64,000 nt of DNA from Fervidobacterium changbaicum (GCF_004117075.1 NZ_CP026721.1:620001-684000), one strand, 5' to 3'. Positions 8,729 through 18,764 are shown, counted from the first letter of the stretch. Program-made: numbers and translations. Notes: generated by a model not told the origin, from the sequence alone.

Positions 8729-8858
8729 CCTTTTTCACCGTGTCCTTTAACCGTTCCTCCAACTCGGATTTTGCTTTTTCATCACCCATGTTCGCAAGCT
8801 TTATCAACTCGTACTGGGAAAGTGTCTTTTCTTTTTTCAATTTAACTACCTTCTGCAC
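8703..8858 (-). CDS. Small Lys/Glu-rich hypothetical protein, first gene of the gyrB operon
   Basis: I place the start at GTG 8858 (51 residues). GGGG lies 8 nt upstream, and a TATAAT box on the minus strand at 8898-8903 would start transcription near 8891, so the longer ATG at 8954 would not be on that transcript. The product is highly charged: a helical stretch QYELIKLANMGDEKAKSELE and a C-terminal run KKDEKKKDTK. The LANMGDEKA turn resembles the sigma-70 region 1.2-like motif seen in some small regulators, but this is weak. The family is not recognised. It overlaps the downstream ABC-like gene. Confidence 0.5.
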   Translation of the reverse strand: MQKVVKLKKEKTLSQYELIKLANMGDEKAKSELEERLKDTVKKDEKKKDTK

Positions 8859-8897
8859 TATACCAGCCCCTTTTTTCAATTTTTTCTTTTCATTTGT

Positions 8898-8903
8898 ATT
8901 ATA
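8898..8903 (-). promoter_or_regulatory. -10 box of the operon ending with gyrB
   Basis: Minus-strand TATAAT in the context GGTATAATAC, 40 nt upstream of the GTG at 8858. The -35 region is poor. It is the only good promoter element between the aspartate aminotransferase terminator (8983-9013) and the eight-gene operon. Confidence 0.6.
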
Positions 8904-8982
8904 CCACAAACCTGACCTCCCTGCATTGCCCGTTAGATTAATATTCTTAGCCATAAGTTAAGAAAATTGAACAAAAAACAAA

Positions 8983-9013
8983 AAAATGGGCTACACAGAC
9001 AGTAGCCCATTTT
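8983..9013 (-). terminator. Terminator after the aspartate-type aminotransferase gene
   Basis: Perfect 12-bp inverted repeat AAAATGGGCTAC / GTAGCCCATTTT with a 7-nt loop, followed on the minus strand by a U-rich tract. It separates the aminotransferase/glycine-cleavage genes from the gyrB operon. Confidence 0.88.
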
Positions 9014-9048
9014 GGGTTGTTAGATTGTATGTTATATTTTCAGAGCTC

Positions 9049-10179
9049 TTAATTCCCGCTTCTAATAAATTCGCCCAACCTTTTCATCCCTTCTTCTATC
9101 TTTTCGATGGATGTAGCAAAACTGATTCTCACAAACCCCGGCATCTCAAACGCACTACCGGGCACGGTTGCAACCAATTTTTCTGAGAGCAGTTGTTTGC
9201 AGAATTCTTCATCGTTGCCACTGACTTTAAAGAAGAGATAGAACGCTCCTTTTGGCTCTATAAATTCCAATCCATACTCCTTAGCTTTGTTCATTATGAA
9301 TTCCCTGCGCTTTTTGAACTCCTCAATCATCGGTTTGTTATCCGTGTTACACGCTTCTATTGCCGCGTACTGAGCTGGGGTATTTATATTTGAACTGACA
9401 TGGCTTTGGATTTTGGAAATTCTTTTCTTAATTTCTTTATTCTTCGTCGCGGTGTAACCCACACGCCAACCAGTCATCGCATGAGATTTGCTGAATGCGT
9501 TAACGTAAATAAGAAGTTCATCCTTCACAAGACCGTACATTGAGATATGAGTTCCATCGTACACCAAGTCATCGTATACTTCATCACTAACAACGAAGAC
9601 GTTTCTTTCGTTGGCTATTTTCGCAATTGTTTCAAGTGTTTCTCTGTCGTAGATACCTCCAGTTGGATTGTTCGGCGAGTTTACAAGTATCACTTTTGTT
9701 CGATCGGTTATGTTATTTAGTATCTCATCCTTAGTTGGCACAAAGTTGTTCTCGAATTTTGTCTTAACCACAACCGGTTTTCCCCGGGCAAGTAGGACCT
9801 GTGGAATGTAGCTTACCCAAAGCGGTGCGAACATCAAAACTTCGTCGCCTTCATCCAATATGGCAGAAAATGCGTTAAAAAGTGCCTGCTTGCCACCATT
9901 ACTAACAACGATATCATCTGGTGTATAGAAGACCTTTTTCTTTTCTGCTAAGTATTTAGATATAGCTTCACGAAGTTGGGGAATGCCGTTGCTGTCTACG
10001 TATTTCGTGTAGCCTTTTCTGATCGCTTCTATGGCCTTTTCGGCTATGTTACTTGGTGTAGGAAAATCGGGCTCACCAACCGTGAAGTTTATTACATCTT
10101 TCCCTACTGATAACAGCTTCTTGGCCAGTGCATCGATTTCCAATGTTTTCGACGGTGCTATACATTCTGTGGGATGCAT
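9049..10179 (-). CDS. Aspartate aminotransferase-type PLP enzyme (class I)
   Basis: 376-residue fold-type I aminotransferase of subgroup Ib. Visible: FTVGEPDFPTPSNIAEKAIE (substrate loop), YTKYVDSNGIPQLREAI, VLVNSPNNPTGGIYDRE, VSDEVYDDLVYDG, and the PLP-lysine segment YVNAFSKSHAMTGWRVGYTA in which the Lys of SKSHAMTGWR is the Schiff-base residue. The late Arg in MPGFVRISFAT binds the substrate carboxylate. Aspartate is the likely donor, but related enzymes take other amino acids. It begins 28 nt after gcvPB and ends before the terminator at 8983-9013, so it is probably read with the glycine cleavage genes. Confidence 0.9.
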   Translation of the reverse strand: MHPTECIAPSKTLEIDALAKKLLSVGKDVINFTVGEPDFPTPSNIAEKAIEAIRKGYTKYVDSNGIPQLREAISKYLAEKKKVFYTPDDIVVSNGGKQALFNAFSAILDEGDEVLMFAPLWVSYIPQVLLARGKPVVVKTKFENNFVPTKDEILNNITDRTKVILVNSPNNPTGGIYDRETLETIAKIANERNVFVVSDEVYDDLVYDGTHISMYGLVKDELLIYVNAFSKSHAMTGWRVGYTATKNKEIKKRISKIQSHVSSNINTPAQYAAIEACNTDNKPMIEEFKKRREFIMNKAKEYGLEFIEPKGAFYLFFKVSGNDEEFCKQLLSEKLVATVPGSAFEMPGFVRISFATSIEKIEEGMKRLGEFIRSGN

Positions 10180-10209
10180 TGTCCAACACCACCCAACTCT
10201 ATCGTTTGC

Positions 10210-11643
10210 TCACTTTTTGAATCGGAATACCGGGAACTTAGTAGCTGTTACGTCGTCTAACCTTCTAATAGGTGTAGTGTACGGTGCTTTTTTAACAAGC
10301 TCTGGGTCTGAGTGCGCTTCATTGTAAATCTTTTCCATTATCTCAACGAATTTATCAAGTGTCATCTTGCTTTCTGTTTCAGTCGGTTCTATCATCATTG
10401 CTTCGTGGACTATGAGTGGGAAATAAACAGTTGGTGCGTGCATTCCATAATCAAGTATTCTCTTGGCGATATCTAGGGTCTTCACACCGGTTTTCTTTGC
10501 GAATTCTTCGTTGTCAATTACAAATTCGTGCATACATATCCTATCGTAGGCAACTTGGTAGAGCTTCGAGAGTTTCTTTCTCAGATAATTTGCATTGAGG
10601 ACCGCCATATCACTTACGTGTTTGAGTCCTTTATTGCCCATCGTCAAGATGTATGTGTACGCCTTGACCATTACCAAGAAGTTACCGTAGAAGCTACGCA
10701 CCATGCCTATCGATTTCGGTAAGTTGTAATCCAAATCGTAACCACTTTCTGTTTTTCTCACAACAGGTACGGGCAAGTACGGTGCGAGGTGTTTCTTAAC
10801 TCCGATTGGTCCACTTCCTGGTCCACCCATTCCGTGTGGCGTACTGAATGTTTTGTGCAGGTTCAGGTGTACGATATCAAATCCCATATCACCAGGTCTT
10901 GTTCTTCCCATGATTGCATTTAGGTTCGCTCCGTCGTAGTAAAGTAGTGCTCCAACTTCGTGTGCCATCTGGGCTATTTTAAGTATATCTTTTTCAAAAA
11001 GTCCCAACGTATTTGGATTGGTGAGCATTATAACCGCAACGCTTTCATCCAGATGCGTCTTTAATTCATCAAGGTTAACACAACCATCTTCTCCCGATTT
11101 CAGTTCTACAACCTCGAAACCTGCCATCGCAGCAGATGCTGGGTTTGTACCGTGTGCACTATCAGGCACAAGTACTTTCCTTCTTTTTTCCAATTCGCCT
11201 TTATCTTCAAAATACGCCCTTGCGACAAGCAATCCCGTCAACTCTCCATGCGCTCCTGCTGCTGGTTGTAGCGTCATATCATCGGTCCCTGTTATCTCGC
11301 ACAATAACTCTTTGAGATGTCCCATCAGCTTTACGGCCCCTGTTATTGTTTCTCTTGGTTGGAACGGATGAATGTCAGTAAAAAGTGCTGCCATATCTTC
11401 GTTGATTTTCGGATTGTACTTCATTGTACATGAACCGAGCGGATAGAACCCTCTGTCAACTGAGTAGTTCTTCATTGCAAGGTCTGTGTAGTGTCTCACA
11501 ACATCGACTTCTGAAACTTCTGGAAGCATCGGTGGTTCTTTTCTTACAAGGTGCTGTGGAATTTCGCACGTTAACTCTTCAACATCGTAAACGGGCAGTT
11601 CGTAACCTTTTCTTCCTGCTACACTTTTTTCGAAGATTGTCAT
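10210..11643 (-). CDS. gcvPB: Glycine dehydrogenase (decarboxylating) subunit 2, GcvPB
   Basis: C-terminal half of the split P protein of the glycine cleavage system; it binds PLP and decarboxylates glycine onto the lipoyl arm of GcvH. About 477 residues. Landmarks: [78 protein letters not shown] and the PLP-lysine site [20 protein letters not shown]. The start is ATG 11643, which overlaps the gcvPA stop as ATGA with GAGGTGA upstream; a longer ORF to 11703 is an artefact within gcvPA. It follows gcvPA directly and precedes the aminotransferase. Confidence 0.96.
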   Translation of the reverse strand: MTIFEKSVAGRKGYELPVYDVEELTCEIPQHLVRKEPPMLPEVSEVDVVRHYTDLAMKNYSVDRGFYPLGSCTMKYNPKINEDMAALFTDIHPFQPRETITGAVKLMGHLKELLCEITGTDDMTLQPAAGAHGELTGLLVARAYFEDKGELEKRRKVLVPDSAHGTNPASAAMAGFEVVELKSGEDGCVNLDELKTHLDESVAVIMLTNPNTLGLFEKDILKIAQMAHEVGALLYYDGANLNAIMGRTRPGDMGFDIVHLNLHKTFSTPHGMGGPGSGPIGVKKHLAPYLPVPVVRKTESGYDLDYNLPKSIGMVRSFYGNFLVMVKAYTYILTMGNKGLKHVSDMAVLNANYLRKKLSKLYQVAYDRICMHEFVIDNEEFAKKTGVKTLDIAKRILDYGMHAPTVYFPLIVHEAMMIEPTETESKMTLDKFVEIMEKIYNEAHSDPELVKKAPYTTPIRRLDDVTATKFPVFRFKK

Positions 11644-12965
11644 TTTGACATCACCTCGACAAGCTTTTTCATCGACTCTTTCGTGTTGACTTCCGTTGCA
11701 CAAGCGAGAGCACTCGGTCCGAGCGTTTTGTAAACTCTATCAACCGGTATTGGACCAAGGATACCTTCTTTCACCATATTGTGCCATTTTTCCCTGTAAT
11801 TATCAGGTACTCTGATTACGAACTCGTTGAAGAACTCCCCTTTGAAAATTCTTTCAAATCCTTTTTCTTCAAGCATCTTAGCAAGTACATGGGCGTTGTT
11901 GTAAGACCTCCAAGCGACTTCTTTTAACCCCTGAGGTCCCATTGTTGAAAGGTAAATAGCGTTTATTAATGCTATGTACGCTTGGTTAGAGCAGATATTT
12001 GACGTTGCTTTTTCTCTTCTGATGTGTTGTTCCCTTGTTTGGAGTATCATCACATAACCCTTCTTGCCTTCCAAATCTTTCGTTTCACCTATGATTCTGC
12101 CAGGCATCTTTCTCACATGCTTTTCAAGTGTCGTGAAAAAGCCTATTCCTGGTCCTCCAAAGTTTGGAGTGACACCGAGTGATTGTCCTTCGCCCACAAC
12201 GATATCAGCACCGAACTTTCCTGGAGCTTCTAAGAGAGCCAAAGACACTGGTTCCGCCACGACTATAAATACGATGTTTTGTGGTATGACTTCCCTTACA
12301 GCCTTTAAATCTTCGATAACACCAAAGAAGTTCGGATAAGCAACCGCCACAGCGGCAATTTCTTCGGAAAGTGAACTTCTAAGGATGTTCAAATCTATTC
12401 TCCCCGTTTCATCGTACTTAATTTCAACAATTTCTATACCTTGAGGTTTTGTATAAGTTTTGGCGACCGTTCTATATTCTGGATTTATCGACTCGGCGAC
12501 AAGCATTTTAGTCTTTCCTGTTATCCTTGTTGCCATGAGCAAACTTTCTGCAAACGCGCTTGCACCATCGTACATGGAAGAATTGGCAACTTCCATACCT
12601 GTTAGCTCGCACATCATCGTTTGATATTCGAATAGCATCTGAAGAGTGCCTTGTGAAACTTCGGCTTGGTAGGGCGTGTAAGCGGTTACGAAATTCGGGT
12701 TTGAAGCCATATGTCTTACAACTGATGGAATATAGTGGTAGTAAACCCCTGCACCTAAGAAGACATTAGTTGGTTCAAAGTGCACGTTTTCTTTTGCCAA
12801 ACCTTCGACTATCTTCTTTACGGTGAATTCATCTCTGCCTTCAGGTATGTTGTATCCATCTATCGTTTTTGGGACATCCACGAATAAGTCGTCGATACTG
12901 CTGACCCCTATTTCTTGGAGCATCTGTTTTATCTCTTCTTCGGTGTGCGGTATGTACCTGTGCAC
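11640..12965 (-). CDS. gcvPA: Glycine dehydrogenase (decarboxylating) subunit 1, GcvPA
   Basis: N-terminal half of the split P protein; pairs with GcvPB. 441 residues, normal length. Seen: [80 protein letters not shown], and [23 protein letters not shown] start 12965 has AGAAGGGAG upstream. It lies 24 nt after gcvT, so there is no room for gcvH between them although many related operons carry it in that place. Overlaps gcvPB by 4 nt. Confidence 0.96.
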   Translation of the reverse strand: MHRYIPHTEEEIKQMLQEIGVSSIDDLFVDVPKTIDGYNIPEGRDEFTVKKIVEGLAKENVHFEPTNVFLGAGVYYHYIPSVVRHMASNPNFVTAYTPYQAEVSQGTLQMLFEYQTMMCELTGMEVANSSMYDGASAFAESLLMATRITGKTKMLVAESINPEYRTVAKTYTKPQGIEIVEIKYDETGRIDLNILRSSLSEEIAAVAVAYPNFFGVIEDLKAVREVIPQNIVFIVVAEPVSLALLEAPGKFGADIVVGEGQSLGVTPNFGGPGIGFFTTLEKHVRKMPGRIIGETKDLEGKKGYVMILQTREQHIRREKATSNICSNQAYIALINAIYLSTMGPQGLKEVAWRSYNNAHVLAKMLEEKGFERIFKGEFFNEFVIRVPDNYREKWHNMVKEGILGPIPVDRVYKTLGPSALACATEVNTKESMKKLVEVMSK

Positions 12966-12989
12966 TTAACTCACTCCCTTCTGTCGGTA

Positions 12990-14282
12990 TTACTTCTTTG
13001 ACCTTACACTACCGCGGTAGAACGGTGTTTTCACAACCGTTCCATCCACATACTTGTCCCTTATCAGCACCTGAACAACGTCGCCGAGCTTGATGTTCGC
13101 ATCGACAAGCGCGAAGGCTATCGATTTATTCAGCGTCGGCGAGAATGTTCCGCTTGTTACGTGTCCAATTCTTTGACCATCTTTATAAACCTCCATCCCG
13201 TGTCTTGGGACAAGTTTCGATTCAAACGTTAAGCCCCTCAATCTTCGCTTAAGTCCTTCTTCTTTCTGCTTCAGCAATGCGTCTTTTCCAAAGAAATCAC
13301 CTTTCTCAAACTTCACTGCCCAGGAGATACCTGCTTCAAGTGGAGTTACTGTATCGTCCATGTCGTTTCCGTAAAGCAAGAGTCCTGCTTCCAATCTCAG
13401 CACGTCTCTTGCGCCAAGTCCTGCTGGTTTTATGCCAATTTCAAGTAATTTGCGCCAAACAAACGTAGTTTCGTTTGCAGGAAGGTAGAGCTCGAATCCA
13501 TCTTCTCCCGTGTAGCCTGTTCTTGAAATGATACCTTTTACTCCAAATATCTCACCTTCGGCAAAAGAATAAAAACCAATATCTTCAAGGTTCAAATTAG
13601 TATGAGGCTGGAGCTTTTCTTGTGCTTTTGGACCCTGAACGGCGATGAGTCCTGTTTCATCTGAGATATCCTTTAGAGTAACTTTGAATTTTTGTGCGAG
13701 TTTCGACAAGTGGTTGAAATCCTTGGTGATATTTGCAGCGTTAACAACGAACATGACCTTCTCAGGAGCTATTTTGTAAACAAGCAAATCGTCTACAAAA
13801 CCGCCATTTTCGTTGCACATAGCTGTGTAGATGACATCTCCAAATCTTATCGAACCAAAATCATTCGTCACCGCATAGTTTGCAAAGCTTATCGCATCTG
13901 GTCCTTCGCACAAAAATTCACCCATGTGGGAAACATCGAACATTCCGACTTCTTTTCTTACCAAGTTTACTTCAGCGACTATTCCTTCGTACTGCAACGG
14001 CATGTAATAGCCCGCGAATTCAACCATCTTTGCTCCTAACTTTACATGGTCTTCGTACAGCGGTGTGTATTTCACCTTGGTTCCCTCCTTCTGAAGTAGA
14101 TTGCACGCTTCTTCGTAGTATTCTTCAGGGACTAGCACTTCACATTGTGCACTGCTTCCAAAAATTGGATGAACAAAAACATCCGTCTTTTGGATTACGA
14201 CGGGGATACCATATGCCTCCAGGAACTTCTGAATAAGCTGCGCTTCCAACTCACCAATCGTACTTTTAATTATTTTCCACAT
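12990..14282 (-). CDS. gcvT: Aminomethyltransferase GcvT, reading frame fused to an N-terminal DUF2007-like domain
   Basis: GcvT (T protein) releases ammonia and passes the one-carbon unit from aminomethyl-lipoyl-GcvH to tetrahydrofolate. The open frame codes for 430 residues. Residues about 70-430 are a complete GcvT: TPLYEDHVKLGAKMVEFAGY, EVGMFDVSHMGEFLCEG, GIISRTGYTGEDGFELYLPA, LGARDVLRLEAGLLLYGND and the C-terminal RHGMEVYKDGQRIGHVTSG. Residues 1-66 look like a DUF2007-type small domain (MWKIIKSTIGELEAQLIQKF ... ILVPEEYYEEACNLL pattern). An internal GTG at 14075 has AGAAGGAGGG ending 7 nt upstream and begins exactly where normal GcvT begins (361 residues). Both a fusion and a separate GcvT may be made. 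Confidence 0.9.
   Translation of the reverse strand: MWKIIKSTIGELEAQLIQKFLEAYGIPVVIQKTDVFVHPIFGSSAQCEVLVPEEYYEEACNLLQKEGTKVKYTPLYEDHVKLGAKMVEFAGYYMPLQYEGIVAEVNLVRKEVGMFDVSHMGEFLCEGPDAISFANYAVTNDFGSIRFGDVIYTAMCNENGGFVDDLLVYKIAPEKVMFVVNAANITKDFNHLSKLAQKFKVTLKDISDETGLIAVQGPKAQEKLQPHTNLNLEDIGFYSFAEGEIFGVKGIISRTGYTGEDGFELYLPANETTFVWRKLLEIGIKPAGLGARDVLRLEAGLLLYGNDMDDTVTPLEAGISWAVKFEKGDFFGKDALLKQKEEGLKRRLRGLTFESKLVPRHGMEVYKDGQRIGHVTSGTFSPTLNKSIAFALVDANIKLGDVVQVLIRDKYVDGTVVKTPFYRGSVRSKK
14073..14092 (-). promoter_or_regulatory. Internal Shine-Dalgarno and GTG start inside the DUF2007-gcvT frame
   Basis: The minus strand reads AGAAGGAGGG (14092-14083), seven spacer bases, then GTG (14075-14073). This is one of the strongest SDs in the window and sits in frame, at the point where GcvT homology starts. 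It suggests independent translation of the short GcvT. Confidence 0.7.
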
Positions 14283-14371
14283 CGGTTTTAGTCATCTCCC
14301 AAGAACCGAATGCTGTACATTTTGTCTTCAAATCTATTCTATTGCGCAATGCGAACTTTTTCAAAAGATTC

Positions 14372-15676
14372 TTACTCTTCCCAATAACGTTTAGGAACGA
14401 TTTTCAAGTGTGATGCGTCTTTTTTGTATCTTCCCACCTTCGCACACGGTCTTCCGTTGACTTCCACTATGTCAGCTGTTATATCTATCTTTTTCTTCAG
14501 CAATTTCGAACCTACGCCGTACACATCAGCTGGCACTCCTAAAGATTCGAAAAGTTTTATCTTTTCTTCGTCGAATCCTCCTGAAACGACGATTTTCAAG
14601 TCTTTTAACCCCACTTTATCGAATTCGTTTCTCGCCTTCCAAACAAGTTCTGGACACACGCCAAACGACTGAGGACCGATGGGTGTGACCGACTTGTCCC
14701 TTAGATTTCCAGATGTATCGAACCTTACGCCCCAGATTTTATTCTTTCCAGGTCCGATAATCGGCGATGGGTCTGTCTCACCAAGGATGAAAGGTTTACC
14801 CATTACGTATTCGTAATGTTTCTTCACAACCCTGAACGTTGTGCCGATAACATCGTTGTCCCAATCCACGAGCACGATTCTGTTGACGTTCTCTGGCATG
14901 TACTTGTCAAACGCAATTGCCGCATCTTCCGTGCTTCCATCGTATGCAGCGATGAGTGCATGTGGGATGGTACCCATCGATTCTACACCCCAGTAGTCCG
15001 CATTTGCATCTGTTGAAACACCGAAGGCACCAGCTTTGAGTGCTGCATAACCGTCTGTTGCCTGCACCCAGTAGTGGTCAAATCGTGCACTGAAAAAGAG
15101 GATTGGTTTTCCATTAGCAGCGTCAACGACTTTCTTCACAGCTGTTGCTGTACTTGTTGCCCTTGCGATAACCCCGAGCAAAACGGTTTCCAAATATCCG
15201 AAGTAAATCGGGTCACCTTCGATCGTCATCAATGGCTCGCCTTCAGGAACATACTCTCCATCGTACACAGCTCTAACTTCTATCTCGTCCCATTTGTCAA
15301 CCCAGAGGTCGTTGAGTTTCAATCTTATGTCCCACTTTTTCCTCGTAAGTTCAACAATTTCCTCAACGTTCCCTTCAACAGCTAGACTTTGCATCGCCTT
15401 ATCCAGTCTGAGGATATCGTTGTAGAGCTCTTTCGCACGCTCTTCATCTTTGTAATACCCCGTGCAGTATCTTAATATGGCCAGTGCTTCATCAACCCCG
15501 CAGACAATTGCGTTGTCTCGTGGAAAGAACTGGTAGTACACCCTTGGGTGACGGTTATCCTTTTTCAGAACCTCAACGTATCTTGTAAAGTATTTATCCG
15601 AATAATACCCCATCCTTATTCTATCGATTGGAACTTTGAAAACCTTTGGATGGAGCCTTTTCATATTTGCACTCAT
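14372..15676 (-). CDS. pncB: Nicotinate phosphoribosyltransferase
   Basis: Converts nicotinate and PRPP to nicotinate mononucleotide in NAD salvage. 434 residues. Features seen: N-terminal YYSDKYFTRYVEVL, GDPIYFGYLETVLLGVIARA, LFFSARFDHYWVQATDGYAA, GVSTDANADYWGVESMGTIP with HALIAAYDGSTEDAA, the DWDNDVIGTTFRVVK phosphate-side segment, WGVRFDTSGNLRDKSV, and VSGGFDEEKIKLFESLGVPA with DVYGVGS (phosphoribosyl loop). These match the archaeal/Thermotoga-like NAPRTase branch. Start ATG 15676 follows GGGGAGGTAAG. It lies 4 nt after the radical SAM gene stop, so the two are co-transcribed. Confidence 0.92.
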   Translation of the reverse strand: MSANMKRLHPKVFKVPIDRIRMGYYSDKYFTRYVEVLKKDNRHPRVYYQFFPRDNAIVCGVDEALAILRYCTGYYKDEERAKELYNDILRLDKAMQSLAVEGNVEEIVELTRKKWDIRLKLNDLWVDKWDEIEVRAVYDGEYVPEGEPLMTIEGDPIYFGYLETVLLGVIARATSTATAVKKVVDAANGKPILFFSARFDHYWVQATDGYAALKAGAFGVSTDANADYWGVESMGTIPHALIAAYDGSTEDAAIAFDKYMPENVNRIVLVDWDNDVIGTTFRVVKKHYEYVMGKPFILGETDPSPIIGPGKNKIWGVRFDTSGNLRDKSVTPIGPQSFGVCPELVWKARNEFDKVGLKDLKIVVSGGFDEEKIKLFESLGVPADVYGVGSKLLKKKIDITADIVEVNGRPCAKVGRYKKDASHLKIVPKRYWEE

Positions 15677-15680
15677 CGTC

Positions 15681-17474
15681 TTACCTCCCCTTCATCACGT
15701 TGGTAACTTTGTAATCAAAACAAACTCTACAAGCTGTGCAGCGTTCACGACAATCTATAGTGGTCTGACCGGAGAAATATTTTTGGTATTCGCTCCAGAG
15801 GAAGTTCTTATCTACACCACTATCAAGATGGTCCCATGGAAAGTCCTCAAGTCCATAAGGACCTGTGTAACGATTGATATCTACCTCTTCAAAAAGCTTC
15901 GACCACTTTTCGTATGAAAAATACTCTCCCCACTCATCATAGTAACCAATTTTGTAGGCCTTTTCAATTATGGGCAAGAGCAACCTATCACCGCGAGAGA
16001 GGATACCTTCGACAAAGCTCTTTTTTCCGTCGTTTATGTCCAGTTTTCCAAATTTTTTGTATGGATTCAATATCTTCTTCACTGTATCCATATATTCCGG
16101 TGGTTGCAATTTCGCAAACTCGAACGCTGTATGCGGTTTTGGAATTAGCAGATTAATCGATGCCGTTATATCCATGAACCCGATTTTTTTAATTGCTTTC
16201 ACAAGCTCACCTATCTCACGGATGTCCTCTTCGGTTTCGTCAGGAAAACCTACCATGAAGTAAAGTTTTATTCTCCTCCAACCAGCTTTTTTGGCTTCCT
16301 GAGCAGTTTTTAGTATTTCATCGTACGAAATCTGCTTATTTATCGCGTCCCTCATCTTTTGACTACCTGCTTCCGGGGCGAACGTTAAACCCGTTTTACG
16401 AACTGTAGAGATCTTCTCAGCCAACTGTATGTTAAAAGCATCAACTCGTGTTGAAGGAATGGAGATGGAAATATTCTTCTCCTTCACATAAGGCAGGAAT
16501 TTATCAACTATTTCATTTATCTGCGAATGATCCAATGCGGAAAGCGATAGGAGCGAAACCTCGTCGTATCCAGTATTTTCAAGAAGCCTTTTTGCAATCT
16601 CAACAATCTTATCAGCACTTCTTTCCCTAACTGGTCTGTAAACGTAACCAGCATGGCAGAATCTACAGCCTCGAGTGCAGCCTCTACTTATTTCAACAAC
16701 AACTCTATCGTGCACACTTTCAACGTGCGGAACTATCTTCTTTTCAAAATGTCGGACACTGTCCAAGTCTTTAACGATGTTTCTTTTAACCTTTTGTGGA
16801 ACAAAATCGTACTTTGGAACAATCTTTCTACCCACCTGTGTGTAAAACATGGGAATGTACACACCGTTTATCTTTGCAAGTTCCTTTAAACGTTCTTCTC
16901 GGTTTAAACCCTTGGTCTTTTGTACAACTCTCAGAAAGTTCTGAAAATTGACCTCTCCATCACCAAGGTAAATTGCATCGAAAGCTTCGGCGATGGGTTC
17001 ACAGTTGAAAGCAACAGGCCCCCCACCAACAACGATAGGGTCATTTTCCCTTCTTTCGTAGCATCGAATCGGAATACGGGCAAGTTCAAGTAACTTAAGC
17101 ACGTTTGTGTAGGATAGTTCGTATTCAAGAGAAATTCCCAGTACGTCCATTTCGTAGACGGGCGTCTTAGTTTCCAATGTGAAGAGCGGTACATCGTGCT
17201 CTTCCATCTTTTCAATCATATCAGGCCAGGGAAGAAACGTGCGTTCTGCGTAGACAAAATCAAGTTCGTTTGCAAGCCAATACAATATCTCCAATCCGTA
17301 ATGCGACATCCCAACTTCGTAGACGTCGGGGAACGCTAACGCTACCCGGAGTGTGTTACTCTTGACTTCTTTAAAGACAGCATTGTACTCTCCACCGATG
17401 TAACGTGCAGGCTTTGAAACACGATTTAGGTTTTCCGAGAGAAATTTGATGATTCTGCTGCTCTCTTGTTTCAC
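15681..17474 (-). CDS. TIGR03960-type radical SAM protein with B12-binding-like domain
   Basis: 597-residue radical SAM protein of the TIGR03960 family (function undefined), often found near ribosome-related genes. The N-terminal part is a cobalamin-binding-like Rossmann domain (RVALAFPDVYEVGMSHYGLE ... VDVLGISLEYELSYTNVLKL). The radical SAM cluster motif is EISRGCTRGCRFCHAGYVYR (CxxxCxxC), followed by DEVSLLSLSALDHSQI, LTFAPEAGSQKMRDAINKQI and YFMVGFPDETEEDIREI. The C-terminus has an extra Cys pair, ERCTACRVCFDYKV, that may hold another metal site. GTG start 17474 follows AGGAGGTATATT. The substrate is unknown; upstream of it are 125 nt without a gene. Confidence 0.88.
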   Translation of the reverse strand: MKQESSRIIKFLSENLNRVSKPARYIGGEYNAVFKEVKSNTLRVALAFPDVYEVGMSHYGLEILYWLANELDFVYAERTFLPWPDMIEKMEEHDVPLFTLETKTPVYEMDVLGISLEYELSYTNVLKLLELARIPIRCYERRENDPIVVGGGPVAFNCEPIAEAFDAIYLGDGEVNFQNFLRVVQKTKGLNREERLKELAKINGVYIPMFYTQVGRKIVPKYDFVPQKVKRNIVKDLDSVRHFEKKIVPHVESVHDRVVVEISRGCTRGCRFCHAGYVYRPVRERSADKIVEIAKRLLENTGYDEVSLLSLSALDHSQINEIVDKFLPYVKEKNISISIPSTRVDAFNIQLAEKISTVRKTGLTFAPEAGSQKMRDAINKQISYDEILKTAQEAKKAGWRRIKLYFMVGFPDETEEDIREIGELVKAIKKIGFMDITASINLLIPKPHTAFEFAKLQPPEYMDTVKKILNPYKKFGKLDINDGKKSFVEGILSRGDRLLLPIIEKAYKIGYYDEWGEYFSYEKWSKLFEEVDINRYTGPYGLEDFPWDHLDSGVDKNFLWSEYQKYFSGQTTIDCRERCTACRVCFDYKVTNVMKGR

Positions 17475-17599
17475 AATATACCTCCTATAGTCTTGTGAAA
17501 TCTTTTACAATCCACAATTGGAAAATGTGTTATGTGTGTTGTACGAGCATTTCAAACTAAAACCACTGTTTTTACGAAGGCTCAGCTTTGCTCAGTGTA

Positions 17600-18764
17600 T
17601 TAGAAGATATCCTCTAATACTCTATCTAAGTAATCGAAAGATATAGACACCGTTTCGCTATCCGACACGTTCACCACGATTTCAACAACATCTGAGGCCT
17701 GATGGACAATGGTGCCCTTTGAGCAAGCAAAGTTAGAAATATCTTTCGCTTCTATAACTATCCTTGTAGATCCATTTCCTTTTAATTTTAAATCGCCGGT
17801 TACATATGTTCTTTCATTGGCTTTAGACATTTTAGTTAGTACCCACGAATGGTACACTTGCCAACTTTTTGAAACGAATACTGTACCTTCTCCGGTTATA
17901 TCGGGCATATTTATAACTTTGATAGGTACGTTGTAGCCAAAGATGTCACCGTAGATGTACAGTTTTCCGGAGGGAAGTTCTTGATCCGTTTTCAGTTCGA
18001 TAATGTAATCAGCAGGCTTCCAGTCGTAGCTTGAACGATATGTCAATCGGATCCTGTTGAAATCTTTTCTATCAACCTTTATAGTTTTATTTTTAATGTT
18101 AATGTCCTTATCCAAACCTTCTACATCACCAAACAAAAACATCTTCATACCGGCATAGGACGTCTCTTCGTATAGTGCTTCGGGTGAAGTTGATTTTACT
18201 CGGGTTGTTAATCTGTACAGCGTAATGTACATGCTTGCGCGTTCTACCTCTTCGTACGGTGCCGTTGAGATAATTACATGAGCCTTGTCGACAGGTGCCT
18301 GCAGTCGGAAAAATTGTTCGAGAACATCACCCTTTAAAATGTAGTACACCACTACAGAAGCGGGAACCTTGAATAGCACATCCGATTCTTCGCTGAGTCT
18401 TAGTACGTATTCTGCTTTTCCCTCTTCAAGTACTTTCGTAAGTCCGAATGGTGTGTTTGCAAATGTATCTCCATTTTCTGAGACAAGATGATCCTTGATC
18501 ATCTTGTATGTTCCAGTTTGCAAAGTTGCAGGCAATTCGTATCTTGTTTTCGTCTCTTTGATTTCTAAGTAACCACTTAGATGCCGATGCATACACGACA
18601 TTCCAATCTTGAGGGACTGAAAAACCATCTTTAACTTTCTTTATAAACCAACCGTAATTGGCAAACAAAATAAGTACATCATCGTACGGTGCAGTCGTTC
18701 TCTTAGCAGATGAGGTTTTTTTTCTGGTCATCCTGAACACTTCCGCCAATCTCAGTTCACTCAA
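17600..18764 (-). pseudogene. Frameshifted tandem copy of the secreted protein at 18757-19869
   Basis: Two overlapping frames together give a near-full copy of the upstream gene. The first (18764 to about 18572) reads ILFANYGWFIKKVKDGFSVPQDWNV... and ends its homology at SASKW. The second (about 18573 to 17600) resumes with YLEIKETKTRYELPATL. The paralogue reads SASRWYVESKKTDTKYELPS across the same point, so one extra T (minus strand, TGGTTAC for TGGTAC at 18569-18575) breaks the frame. The copy also lacks the signal peptide; its N-terminus is a basic MTRKKTSSAKRTT stretch. Either a decaying duplicate or a sequencing indel plus a changed N-terminus. The TTG start at 18764 overlaps the paralogue stop. 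Confidence 0.75.

Noticed and set aside
8859-8954. Longer N-terminus (to ATG 8954) for the small Lys-rich protein
   Set aside because: It would place the start upstream of the only good -10 box (8898-8903), and GTG 8858 has a well-spaced SD.
14283-14371. Glycine riboswitch upstream of gcvT
   Set aside because: The 89-nt gap is too short for a tandem glycine riboswitch, and no matching stems were seen.
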